Shown here: positions 45,415 to 54,015 of the stretch, piece by piece
Layout of the letters: every line of letters starts with the position of its first letter
Position numbering within the stretch: the first letter of the stretch is position 1
Assembly: GCF_029953265.1 (NCBI RefSeq)
Contig: NZ_JASBAO010000001.1
Location: forward strand, 930,001 to 994,000
DNA length: 64,000 bases
Source: Commensalibacter oyaizuii
GTDB taxonomy: Bacteria > Pseudomonadota > Alphaproteobacteria > Acetobacterales > Acetobacteraceae
Direction: 5' to 3'
Position numbers and translations under genes: made by a program
The notes under the pieces: generated by a model
Told to the model about the DNA's origin: nothing
Databases searched by the model: none
What the model saw: only the letters and a program-made list of their open reading frames with translations

Positions 45415-46953
45415 TTATAAATCAACCCCAGTTGATAAAATACCAAATGAAGATCTGATTATTGATTGGTTTTCCCATGTCTCGTTTTGTAACAGATCTC
45501 GTAAAACATAGGCTTGATTAGCCGCAGGATCACGAATAAAAATATCCTTAATTTTCCCAGCTTCGACCTTTACATAATACCATAAATCGCCTTGAACCCC
45601 TTCGCAAACACCAATCCCCTCTCCGTATAATGTTTCAACAATGATTTTATTGGGTTGGCTTGAATCTTCATCCTCGACATCTTGCAAAATGGTTTCAATA
45701 ATTTCAAACGCATTGTCAATTTCTTGAAATCGCAATTGCATGCGCGCTAAAACATCCCCAGTTGTAAAAGTACGCGGGGATAGCCATTCCAAACGGTATT
45801 CAGGCATATAACGACGGATATCAATATCCCTTCCCGATGCCCGGCCGATTATACCCCCAATATTAAAACGAATGGCTTGCTCAACACTTAACACACCAAC
45901 CGATTGCAAGCTATCAATTAACCCTGGGAAACCTTGGCTTAATTTCTTAGCCTCACAGTAAAGATATTTAACCTTATTTGGTAATGTTTCCTTATCTTCT
46001 TCACCATTGAGAGTTGAGGGACGCACTGTGCCAGGGAAAACACAATCCATCAACCAGCGATGACCATAATAATGCGCGCACCAACGCATTAAAAGCTCGC
46101 GCGCTAATTCACAACGGGTTGCAATAATACCAATACCTAACCCCCTAAATAAATGAGATAAATATAATAAATGGGCAATAACTTTGGATATTTCAGATAA
46201 AATAACACGTTGACGTAAAACATACGTACTGGGAATAAATTGTGCCACATCCTCTATCGCGTGAGAGAATGCAATTTGATGGGCAATACTATCGACAGCA
46301 TTAATTCGACTGATTAGAGGTTGTACCTGTAAAACATTCTTGCCATATAAATTAGATAAAATCCCGCGGTGGGTATAACCATACAAGGCATTTGCCTTCA
46401 TAATTTGTTCCCCCATTACAGAAAAATGCCATAATGACGGAGATATACCATTACAAGAAGAGGGATCAATAATAGAAACCTCCCCTCCTTTTTGTTCTAA
46501 ATCACCAGGAATATTATAGTCATAGGGTTCAATCGAACTGGCAACAGGCCCAGGTTTGTCAGATAATGGCCACGTATTTTTCCACATTCCTCGATCCAGC
46601 CAAGGGCGCAGCTCCATTATGGCGTTCATAGCTTCTTTACCCCATAAATCCCAAATCATACGCTCATAGATAATAGCTGCGGGCCTGACAGATGACACAG
46701 CCCAATATCGATCAACAGACAACGCAACTTTTACACCTAAGGGACGAAAACCATTTTCCAAAAATAAAACATTTAAATCCATCTGATCACACCACATTGC
46801 CAAAAAGACCAGACGATCATGCAATAATTTTGAAATAATTTCCCGCCATTCTGGTTCCTCGACCCGAAAGAAAAACTTGCTCTCACGCTGATGTTTTTTA
46901 ATTAAATCAGTCGCTTTCGTGTGCGTCACTGGAGCCTGAGATAAAGAGGTCAA
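45415..46953 (-). CDS. HyfG/HycE-like (NuoCD-type) large subunit lacking the [NiFe] cysteines
   Basis: 512 aa. Residues ~1-145 are a NuoC-like domain and ~170-512 a NuoD/[NiFe] large-subunit domain (LYGYTHRGILSNLYG, SRINAVDSIAHQIAFSHAIED, LRQRVILSEISKVIAHLLYLSHLFRGLG). Hydrogenases have CGIC at the position that here reads N218-A-V-D221, and DPCxxC at the C-terminus that here reads FGILSTGVD within residues 498-512. All four metal-binding cysteines are thus absent and the protein cannot carry a standard [NiFe] centre. NuoD quinone-site residues are not evidently kept either. Overlaps the HyfF-like gene by 4 bp. Confidence 0.88.
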   Translation of the reverse strand: MTSLSQAPVTHTKATDLIKKHQRESKFFFRVEEPEWREIISKLLHDRLVFLAMWCDQMDLNVLFLENGFRPLGVKVALSVDRYWAVSSVRPAAIIYERMIWDLWGKEAMNAIMELRPWLDRGMWKNTWPLSDKPGPVASSIEPYDYNIPGDLEQKGGEVSIIDPSSCNGISPSLWHFSVMGEQIMKANALYGYTHRGILSNLYGKNVLQVQPLISRINAVDSIAHQIAFSHAIEDVAQFIPSTYVLRQRVILSEISKVIAHLLYLSHLFRGLGIGIIATRCELARELLMRWCAHYYGHRWLMDCVFPGTVRPSTLNGEEDKETLPNKVKYLYCEAKKLSQGFPGLIDSLQSVGVLSVEQAIRFNIGGIIGRASGRDIDIRRYMPEYRLEWLSPRTFTTGDVLARMQLRFQEIDNAFEIIETILQDVEDEDSSQPNKIIVETLYGEGIGVCEGVQGDLWYYVKVEAGKIKDIFIRDPAANQAYVLRDLLQNETWENQSIIRSSFGILSTGVDL

Positions 46954-48278
46954 GGTGAACCTCCATGAAGTTTTACAAATTCAATTGCAATCATATGTAG
47001 CCACTTGGATGTAAAAATAGGCAGTAATACTGTCTGTAATATCAGTAGACCAATAATGACTTTTGCCTCTTTCGTTAATGGAAATTTAGGGAAGAAAAAT
47101 ACACCTCCTCTTTGAAATAAAACGTATCCCCTAATCAGCAATAGACATAAAACACCGATTCCAACCCAAGGCATCCAGATCATTAAATATGACATTAATA
47201 AGGAACAAGCCCAAAATATTCCAATCGGGGGAAACCCCGATAATCCCAACATGATCCAGCTTTCAAATGAAGACAAATTATTTGTTTCTTTTTTACTGAC
47301 CATATATCCAAGTGGGGCAAAAATCACCAGTGCCATCATAAATAAACAAGATATATAAACACCTTCGGGGTGATTAGCAAAAATACCGCCACAAATAGCC
47401 AAAGTAATCAATAAGTTAGCACTTAAGTAAAGAGAAGACCGTTCACGATTTTGCTCATTTAACAAAATAAAACATAAACTAATAATCACTAAAGCCATTA
47501 ACAAAGGTTCAGAAGGGTCATAACTGGGGATCTGATGTAATCTTAACAACGTTGCAATTACAGGTATCGATAAAATAAATGAACCGATCCCCCCCAGTGT
47601 AATTGGCATTTCAACATTTAATCTTAGAAAAGAAATAGACATTGGAAACAACCCTGCTGCTAACACCACACCAAGACTTAAAACGACACTACTCAACTGT
47701 GCTAGAAAAGGTGCATTGTCCACAGGAACAGCTGCCAGTAAAAAAGCTCCTATCAACGCCATAATAATTAATAACAATATATATCGAAAAACCGCCCACC
47801 CTGCTTTTAAACTGCTTCCTCCTTGATTTAAAATACATCCCATCATCAATAAAGCAGCTAAAACCACAATAAAGAGGAGTGCAATAAAAAGATTATTAAC
47901 CCCTACAGCCAAAATTGCTGTGGCGGTAATAATATGAAATAATAACAACGTCCATAAGTGCCGTTTTTCTGATTTATCAAAAAACAGACTGCGTGGTGAC
48001 CAAAATGTTAATAACAGGGTCGATACCCCCGCCCCCACTGCAATAATCAACCGTAAAAAACGGGTTAAACCATCGCTGCTCCACACCACAGATAGAAAGA
48101 AATTGTCAGCCATACAGGCTGAAAGTCCTGTTAAAATGACTAAGATACCAGATACAATAAAATGGCACCTTGCCCGCGCCGCGGCCCCCTCACAGGCAAA
48201 GATTCCAATAACCCCAACAAATGGCCAAATCACACAAGCCCAATAAAGTATTTTTGCCAAATCATTGGATGTTTGCAC
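46950..48278 (-). CDS. HyfF/NuoN-like antiporter-type membrane subunit
   Basis: 442 aa with about 13 membrane helices. Related to the Mrp-antiporter-like subunits of complex I and hydrogenase-4 (HyfF is 526 aa in E. coli, so this one is shorter). Recognisable parts are the Pro-rich broken helix region (LSGFPPIGIFWACSLLMSYL) and charged residues inside membrane segments. It would form a proton or sodium channel driven by the peripheral arm. Translationally coupled to the large subunit by a 4-bp overlap. Overall conservation is modest, and the assignment relies partly on neighbours. Confidence 0.82.
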   Translation of the reverse strand: MQTSNDLAKILYWACVIWPFVGVIGIFACEGAAARARCHFIVSGILVILTGLSACMADNFFLSVVWSSDGLTRFLRLIIAVGAGVSTLLLTFWSPRSLFFDKSEKRHLWTLLLFHIITATAILAVGVNNLFIALLFIVVLAALLMMGCILNQGGSSLKAGWAVFRYILLLIIMALIGAFLLAAVPVDNAPFLAQLSSVVLSLGVVLAAGLFPMSISFLRLNVEMPITLGGIGSFILSIPVIATLLRLHQIPSYDPSEPLLMALVIISLCFILLNEQNRERSSLYLSANLLITLAICGGIFANHPEGVYISCLFMMALVIFAPLGYMVSKKETNNLSSFESWIMLGLSGFPPIGIFWACSLLMSYLMIWMPWVGIGVLCLLLIRGYVLFQRGGVFFFPKFPLTKEAKVIIGLLILQTVLLPIFTSKWLHMIAIEFVKLHGGSP

Positions 48279-48280
48279 AA

Positions 48281-48814
48281 TTAAAACCGCCCTATTCTAT
48301 GAACAATAATAAAAGACATAAGTAAAAATACCCCATAAAACACCATAAGCGTAATAAAGGCAAAAAATTGGCCGTTTAATCCCACCACCAAAGATAAGGC
48401 ATTCAATGCACAGGCTATACCTACAATTTGCCCTCCGATCGTTTTACTTAAGATGCTATACACCATTCCTACAAGAATAATTGAAAACACAATGCCATAT
48501 TCCAGCCTGGGAAGGGATGGCGGTAAAATATAAACAATTAAAGATACAGCCAAAATGATAAATACTAGGGCCAAAAATAACTCAACAAACGAGCGATAAA
48601 AGGATTGCCATCTCAAAATAATGGTCAAACTGATCCCTGAAACACATGACAGACCCATGCACCACAATGTTATCACAGGATCTAGGGCAGTGGCGTACCC
48701 CGCCCACAGACAAAATACTGTTAAAAACGCATGAAAGATAACCTGAACAGAAGGATGTGATACCCCACCAATTGTTGCTAGTAACAAGATACTCATAAAC
48801 AAGGAAAGCCACAT
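48281..48814 (-). CDS. HyfE-like membrane subunit
   Basis: 177 aa with about six membrane helices and few charged residues, the layout of hydrogenase-4 component E (a NuoK-like subunit; 216 aa in E. coli). The last part (VGIACALNALSLVVGLNGQFFAFITLMVFYGVFLLMSFIIVHRIGR) resembles the NuoK-type core. Such subunits form a link between the antiporter modules and the quinone-site module. The call leans on gene order (between HyfC- and HyfF-like genes, 2-bp gaps on both sides). Confidence 0.75.
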   Translation of the reverse strand: MWLSLFMSILLLATIGGVSHPSVQVIFHAFLTVFCLWAGYATALDPVITLWCMGLSCVSGISLTIILRWQSFYRSFVELFLALVFIILAVSLIVYILPPSLPRLEYGIVFSIILVGMVYSILSKTIGGQIVGIACALNALSLVVGLNGQFFAFITLMVFYGVFLLMSFIIVHRIGRF

Positions 48815-48816
48815 CT

Positions 48817-49761
48817 TTACTCTCCACTCAATCCCGCGAAATACACAATAATCGCCAAAAAACTTAGTACTACAGCGATCCCCACACGATAAATACCATT
48901 AGATACTAACAATAAACTGCGCATCATCGCCAAGACAAAACATTCGAATATAATTTTGGTTAACCATGCCATCAAAGCAAAAGGCACAGCCTTCAACCAA
49001 ACCATTAAATTATGAGGATTATCATCCAAAATGGCTATACTTTGTGGCCACAGACAAAAAGCGATAAGCGATAGCCACACCAAGAATTGCACATCATTAA
49101 CATATAATAACAATCCACGATCTGCACCACCAAAACCATCCATTCCTTCTCTGCTTGGGAAATTTGGCATGTCCCATATCAAAAAAAATAGGGAACTTGC
49201 CCCAATAAGTAATGGGCAAAAAGCCATAATTTGAAAGTCGCCGGGTTGATGGAAAAAAACAACAACTTCATTTAATAAAGTACTGCCTGTACTGAAGCGT
49301 AAAATGGTTAATATAAATAATAACACAGGCAAAAAGAACAACATATCTATTAAGTTACGTTGTAATAATTTCAAACTTTTTAAGGATGGATATCGCAAAG
49401 CAATTAAAAAAAAGGATATGGGAATAATCATTAATAAACAAGTAACAAGCAAAAAATCAGATATTGATGCAGTAATCATCCCCGCTGTAAAGCTGGGCAC
49501 CAACAAAGCGGCAATAATTACCGATCCCAATGCAATAAAAGGTAATAAAGAGGTATATGAATAACTGCTTGTCAAAAAACCTGATAATTTTTTTATATTT
49601 ACTGAATAAATTTCACCCCAGTAAAACCAAAATGGTACTGTTGGCAAGCCTTGAATTTTTGATTCCATCCATTTTTCAACCCCCATAATCCAAGGGGCAA
49701 TTAATAAAATAATTGCTAAGTGAAAAATCGTTGCAACCAATACAATTAACCAAAACCCCAT
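48817..49761 (-). CDS. HyfC/NuoH-like membrane subunit
   Basis: 314 aa with eight or so membrane helices, the length of HyfC/HycD (about 320). The loop FPSREGMDGFGGADRGLLLYVNDVQFLVW corresponds to the NuoH cytoplasmic loop that contacts the peripheral arm, although its Glu-rich signature is diverged. NuoH-type subunits anchor the large subunit and relay conformational change to the antiporters. It follows the HyfB-like gene by 4 bp and precedes the HyfE-like one by 2 bp. Confidence 0.82.
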   Translation of the reverse strand: MGFWLIVLVATIFHLAIILLIAPWIMGVEKWMESKIQGLPTVPFWFYWGEIYSVNIKKLSGFLTSSYSYTSLLPFIALGSVIIAALLVPSFTAGMITASISDFLLVTCLLMIIPISFFLIALRYPSLKSLKLLQRNLIDMLFFLPVLLFILTILRFSTGSTLLNEVVVFFHQPGDFQIMAFCPLLIGASSLFFLIWDMPNFPSREGMDGFGGADRGLLLYVNDVQFLVWLSLIAFCLWPQSIAILDDNPHNLMVWLKAVPFALMAWLTKIIFECFVLAMMRSLLLVSNGIYRVGIAVVLSFLAIIVYFAGLSGE

Positions 49762-49765
49762 GATT

Positions 49766-51619
49766 TTACCGTGCGATCAAACTAATTGATAATAATCCCA
49801 ATCCAACCATTACCAATATTAATTGGTCCTGATACTGCCAAATCACTATATTTACTTTGTTCGTAAACCTAAAATACCTACGCTGGAAATAAATCCATTG
49901 TATTCCTAAATAACGTGCGCTGGTAATAGCGGGATGAACAAAAGGAAAGCGGCTTTCTAGCATAAATTGAAAGCTAGCTTGGCCAAATCCAAAAGAAGTT
50001 TCATCAATATTTTTTATACGTGGCGAATAGGTTGCCCCTTTAAAAGAACTAATGGGTAAATTTGAATTCTTTTTATGCTCGCGCTTCGCTATCCAGCCAA
50101 TGACCATTACAATACCAATAAATAGTAAGATGACCTCCCAGGGTGTAAAGGTCACATGATTAACGACATTACTGAAAGTAAGAAAAGCATGTGAATAATC
50201 AGTTAATCCCATAACTTGCGTTGAAATCATACGCGCCATACTTAAAATCAAGCCAGGGACCAGTGAAAACAATAATAAAAGCAGCAACCAACCCTTAACA
50301 GAATCAAAATTACGACGGGAAAAATAATCAGGAAAAGTTATAACAGCATTTTGTAGAGCAGGAATACCACCAGTTAAAATCAATCGCATCCATCCTAATA
50401 TCGACAAAATAAATACGCCTGCGTTCAAGCCTATAGCTAGGGTTGTGATTAATGTGCCAATGAACTGATTACCTAACGGTAAAGCCAATAATAACTGCAA
50501 ATTACCCCAAAGAAGGGAAAAACCTGCAAATGGAGGAAAACCAGATATGATAAAACTTAAAAACAATAAAGAAATCAAAATATAGGGAGAGAAAGCCAGA
50601 CCTATACCTCTTGATTGTTGGTCAAGGCACACTCTTGCCACCAATATAAATGCCAATGAAAATCCGATAAATTGAATGAAAAAACCAAAATACAAAATGT
50701 CATTGGCAAAAATAATCCATGGGGGATTTACATTAATTGTAAATGCTGAAAGGATACCTATGGTTTGAACCAAAATCCCATTACTAAGAATAAATAGACA
50801 ATTAATTCGCTCGTAAACGGTCTTTACAACCAAACTGTTCCATCCTGCAGCAATTGCCCCAATCAAACCAATGAGTTCTAAGAAAGTAGATAATACAACC
50901 CGATCACTGTTTCTGCCTAAATCCAACCAAAAACGCAGCAATAAATAGATCCCTGCAATCGACAATACTATATGAAAAAAACTGTATAACAATGTGCCTT
51001 GGCTGCTTTTTGCAATCATCAGTCGCCATTTCCCAAACGGGAAAAAACCCAACAATGTTACGCTGCAAATTTCAATAAAAAATAAAATATACGGCGAAAA
51101 ACTGAGTTGACGCAAAGCATCAAACGATAAATAGGAAAAATTATTTTGAAGATTAACTGTACTTGGAAATAGCAAGACGGAAATAAATAACCCAGCCAAA
51201 CCTATTAATGGTGAAGATGTCTTTTTTGAAAAAACACCATATATCATCATAATTAATAAGGATAAAAGGATAACCAGAAAATATAAATTACTGGATAATA
51301 GTAATAACTGCGTTAAAATATAAGGGAATGCAAAGTATTGGGAGAAACTTAACTCTGCTTTAAAAGAGAGGAATAATGCCCCTGATAGAAATAAACAAAA
51401 AAGACTAAAAGCATTTAAGGGATCTAGATAAAATTCAACCCCAAAAACAGAACCTAGCAAGGGGATAAAGGCCGAGGCTGATTTCAGTTGGAAAATTAAC
51501 AAAATAAAAGTAAGCACACATCCCAATATTGATCCGACTAAAGGAACATTTATTAAATAGGTCAAGGATGATCCTTTGTCGGATCCTTTCCTTCCCATTA
51601 TTACCCCGTCAATTGCCAT
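49766..51619 (-). CDS. HyfB/NuoL-like antiporter-type membrane subunit
   Basis: 617 aa with about 16 membrane helices; first gene of the Ehr-like cluster. Proton-conducting-transporter family segments include GVEFYLDPLNAFSLFCLFLSGALF, WNSLVVKTVYERINCLFILSNGILVQTIGIL and SGFPPFAGFSLLWGNLQLL. E. coli HyfB has 672 residues. The start is unsure: ATG 51619 lacks a ribosome site, ATG 51598 or a TTG near 51565 preceded by AAAGGA are alternatives. With the HyfF-like protein it gives two antiporter-like modules. Confidence 0.85.
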   Translation of the reverse strand: MAIDGVIMGRKGSDKGSSLTYLINVPLVGSILGCVLTFILLIFQLKSASAFIPLLGSVFGVEFYLDPLNAFSLFCLFLSGALFLSFKAELSFSQYFAFPYILTQLLLLSSNLYFLVILLSLLIMMIYGVFSKKTSSPLIGLAGLFISVLLFPSTVNLQNNFSYLSFDALRQLSFSPYILFFIEICSVTLLGFFPFGKWRLMIAKSSQGTLLYSFFHIVLSIAGIYLLLRFWLDLGRNSDRVVLSTFLELIGLIGAIAAGWNSLVVKTVYERINCLFILSNGILVQTIGILSAFTINVNPPWIIFANDILYFGFFIQFIGFSLAFILVARVCLDQQSRGIGLAFSPYILISLLFLSFIISGFPPFAGFSLLWGNLQLLLALPLGNQFIGTLITTLAIGLNAGVFILSILGWMRLILTGGIPALQNAVITFPDYFSRRNFDSVKGWLLLLLLFSLVPGLILSMARMISTQVMGLTDYSHAFLTFSNVVNHVTFTPWEVILLFIGIVMVIGWIAKREHKKNSNLPISSFKGATYSPRIKNIDETSFGFGQASFQFMLESRFPFVHPAITSARYLGIQWIYFQRRYFRFTNKVNIVIWQYQDQLILVMVGLGLLSISLIAR

Positions 51620-51686
51620 GACAAAAATTAAAAGTAATAATGACCATACAATAAACGTCGACAGTGTCTTAGCCCTTTACTACATT

Positions 51687-51692
51687 ATTATA
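51687..51692 (-). promoter_or_regulatory. Possible -10 element of the Ehr-like cluster
   Basis: A perfect TATAAT on the minus strand lies 67 bp before the ATG at 51619, in the 177-bp gap to holC. I see no clear -35 box, so this is tentative. Confidence 0.3.
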
Positions 51693-51796
51693 TCGAAATA
51701 AAACTACAGATAGTTTTTATTCACTATCCTAAAATCTTAAAAAAATATATAGATTTTATAAGAAAATAATTCATTACAAAGTACGAAATAAATCCG

Positions 51797-52255
51797 TTAT
51801 ACGCCTTTTCCCCATCCCTTATCGGTCTGCTTCCAATAGGTTAAATCGTGGCCATTTTGTTTTAATAAACGCCATCGTTGGCGTGCTTGTTGCACAGCGT
51901 CGGGATCATTACCATCAAATAAATCAAACACACGTTTAAACGCTGTCAAATTGACCTCGGATTGTCCTCCAACCAGAAATAAAAATGCTGCTTGATTCAG
52001 ATTCTCTTCAAATACGGTCAACCAAATGGGTTGCCATTGTGGAAAGTCATCTTGATTGTCAGAAGTATGGCATCCATGGGGCAACCATATCGGTTGGGAT
52101 ACACGCCATAAAGCCTCTGTTAAACCTTGCACTTGTTGATCATCTTTGCACAGAACCAAGCCCCGCTCATTAGCCTGCATCGTTCGAATTAATAAAAGCG
52201 GTAAAGCCTGTTGCAAATCTGTTTTCGTTAAGTGATAAAAGCCAACAGAGGCCAT
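51797..52255 (-). CDS. holC: DNA polymerase III chi subunit
   Basis: 152 aa from ATG 52255 (MASVGFYHLTKTDLQQAL), with AAGGA 8 nt upstream; the open frame reaches into pepA, but family members start with this SVGFYHL. Conserved features: ALPLLLIRTMQANERGLVL, then LTEALWRVSQPIWLPHG and TVFEENLNQAAFLFLVGG, FKRVFDLFDGNDPDAVQQARQRWR. Chi links the clamp loader to SSB. The pepA-holC pair with an 11-bp gap is standard in proteobacteria. Confidence 0.9.
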   Translation of the reverse strand: MASVGFYHLTKTDLQQALPLLLIRTMQANERGLVLCKDDQQVQGLTEALWRVSQPIWLPHGCHTSDNQDDFPQWQPIWLTVFEENLNQAAFLFLVGGQSEVNLTAFKRVFDLFDGNDPDAVQQARQRWRLLKQNGHDLTYWKQTDKGWGKGV

Positions 52256-52266
52256 AAAATTAATCC

Positions 52267-53745
52267 TTAACCTTCGTAATGCTCTTGAACCAACTGATTT
52301 AATAAGCAAACCCCAAACGAGGTTGCCCCTTTGGGCCCACCGTGTGTTCCCTTACCAGTATAAGCCGTTCCAGCGATATCTAAATGTACCCAAGGGGTGT
52401 CATTGACAAAGCGCTGTAAAAATTGCGCCGCTGTAATTGATCCACCATCGCGACCCCCAATATTTTTCATATCAGCAAATTGTGCATCCAAAGCCTTGTC
52501 ATAAGCAGGGCCCATGGGCATGCGCCAGACTTTTTCGCCAACATTATTACCAATATCTGATAAACGTTTAGATAATTCATCATTATTGGAAAATAGACCT
52601 GCATATTCATATCCCAAAGCCACAACGATGGCCCCAGTAAGCGTTGCAAGATTGATCATAAACCGAGGTTTAAAACGATCCTGAGTATACCACAAGATAT
52701 CTGCTAATACTAAACGTCCCTCTGCATCCGTGTTCAAAACTTCAATGGTTTGACCTGAGGCACTGGTAACGATATCACCTGGACGTTGTGCATTGCCAGA
52801 CAACATATTTTCAACTAATCCAACAACGCCGATAATGTTGGCTTTGGCTTTGCGTGTTGCCAAGGTTTTCATTAACCCAACAACCGTAGCAGCCCCCGCC
52901 ATGTCCATTTTCATGTCTTCCATACCGCCTGCGGGCTTAATGGAAATCCCTCCAGAATCAAAGGTTACCCCTTTTCCTAAAAATGCTAATGGGGGCTCTT
53001 TATTTTCAGGATTACCTTTCCACTGCATAATGACAGTTTGCGGTTCGGCATCACTACCTTGGGCCACGCCTAATAACGCGCCAAAGCCTAGTTTTTCCAT
53101 TTCAGCCTTGTTTAAAATTTCAACAGAGACGCCCAACGCCTCTAATTCTTTGATGCGTTTTGCAAATTCTGGAGGGGTTAACCGATTTGCAGGTTCATTA
53201 ACCAAATTTCTGGTCAAATAAGCACCACTAACAACGGCGGATAAGCTCACCCAATCTTTTTGACCTGCTTCATAGTCAGAGGTTAAAAACAAAATATCCC
53301 TCAACTGTTTTTGGTCTTCTTTTTTGTTTTTTTGCATACAGTACACGTTAAATTCGTAAACACTTAAAGTCGCACCCAGTGCAATATATGCAGCATATTC
53401 TGTGAACTGCCAGTCAGCCATCATTACTAATGAAGTGGTCTTACCTTTTAAACTTTGAGCGGCATTCCCCCCAACTTGACGAGCGTACGCTTTTGAAAAC
53501 TGATCTTGTTTACCAAGACCAACCAACACAACATGACTGTATACATCATTAGGGGAAACTAATTTACAAATTTCGCCCAATTTTCCTGTAAAATTCTCTA
53601 CTTTCATTGCACGGGTTAACGCACCGTCCAGTGCCTTATCCATTACCCGCACAGAATCCCCTTGTTCACCATCTTCGAAAGTAAAAAGAACAATATCTCC
53701 ACCTTCTGGCTTTTTTAAACCTGCAAACTGTACTGTTGGTATCAT
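52267..53745 (-). CDS. pepA: Leucyl aminopeptidase (M17)
   Basis: 492 aa. The C-terminal catalytic domain has the M17 features: GKGVTFDSGGISIKP (Lys, Asp), MKMDMAGAATV, the signature NTDAEGRLVLAD with its Asp/Glu zinc ligands and Arg, and GGSITAAQFLQRFV. The N-terminal ~170 residues are the variable macrodomain-like part. It is a hexameric cytoplasmic aminopeptidase; in enterobacteria PepA also binds DNA in Xer recombination, not shown here. First gene of the pepA-holC unit. Confidence 0.95.
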   Translation of the reverse strand: MIPTVQFAGLKKPEGGDIVLFTFEDGEQGDSVRVMDKALDGALTRAMKVENFTGKLGEICKLVSPNDVYSHVVLVGLGKQDQFSKAYARQVGGNAAQSLKGKTTSLVMMADWQFTEYAAYIALGATLSVYEFNVYCMQKNKKEDQKQLRDILFLTSDYEAGQKDWVSLSAVVSGAYLTRNLVNEPANRLTPPEFAKRIKELEALGVSVEILNKAEMEKLGFGALLGVAQGSDAEPQTVIMQWKGNPENKEPPLAFLGKGVTFDSGGISIKPAGGMEDMKMDMAGAATVVGLMKTLATRKAKANIIGVVGLVENMLSGNAQRPGDIVTSASGQTIEVLNTDAEGRLVLADILWYTQDRFKPRFMINLATLTGAIVVALGYEYAGLFSNNDELSKRLSDIGNNVGEKVWRMPMGPAYDKALDAQFADMKNIGGRDGGSITAAQFLQRFVNDTPWVHLDIAGTAYTGKGTHGGPKGATSFGVCLLNQLVQEHYEG

Positions 53746-53918
53746 TTTTTCCTCTGTTTATTCTTAATTTTATAATAAAATATGCTCTATTATGTACTAC
53801 TCTTTAAAATATCCAACCTGTGAATACGCAATATTACTAAATTTATTTTCTTCTCCAATGTTCTCTTTGAGATAACAACCATGAACATCTTGAATAAAAA
53901 TTATAATTTAGACACAGT

Positions 53919-53953
53919 TTAAAAACAAAATTCGAAATGTTAAAAACAAAATT
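53919..53953. repeat. Two 14-bp direct repeats upstream of cysQ
   Basis: TTAAAAACAAAATT occurs at 53919-53932 and again at 53940-53953, exactly 21 bp apart start to start, about two helical turns. They lie in the 270-bp divergent gap between pepA and cysQ (53746-54015), which otherwise shows no gene. Low complexity makes chance possible. Confidence 0.35.
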
Positions 53954-54015
53954 TGCTTTAGTTATAAATATTACTATCTTTAAGCTTATTGCAAATATTT
54001 AGGCCAAATTTTACA

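Noticed and set aside
44861-51619. A functional hydrogenase 4 / formate hydrogenlyase, as homology-based annotation would suggest
   Set aside because: All four [NiFe]-binding cysteines are missing from the large subunit, and there is no ferredoxin subunit, maturation gene or formate dehydrogenase in the window.
52793-53221. 142-aa open frame antisense to pepA
   Set aside because: It lies wholly inside a well-conserved aminopeptidase gene, has Pro/Ser/Asn-rich antisense composition and no family signature.
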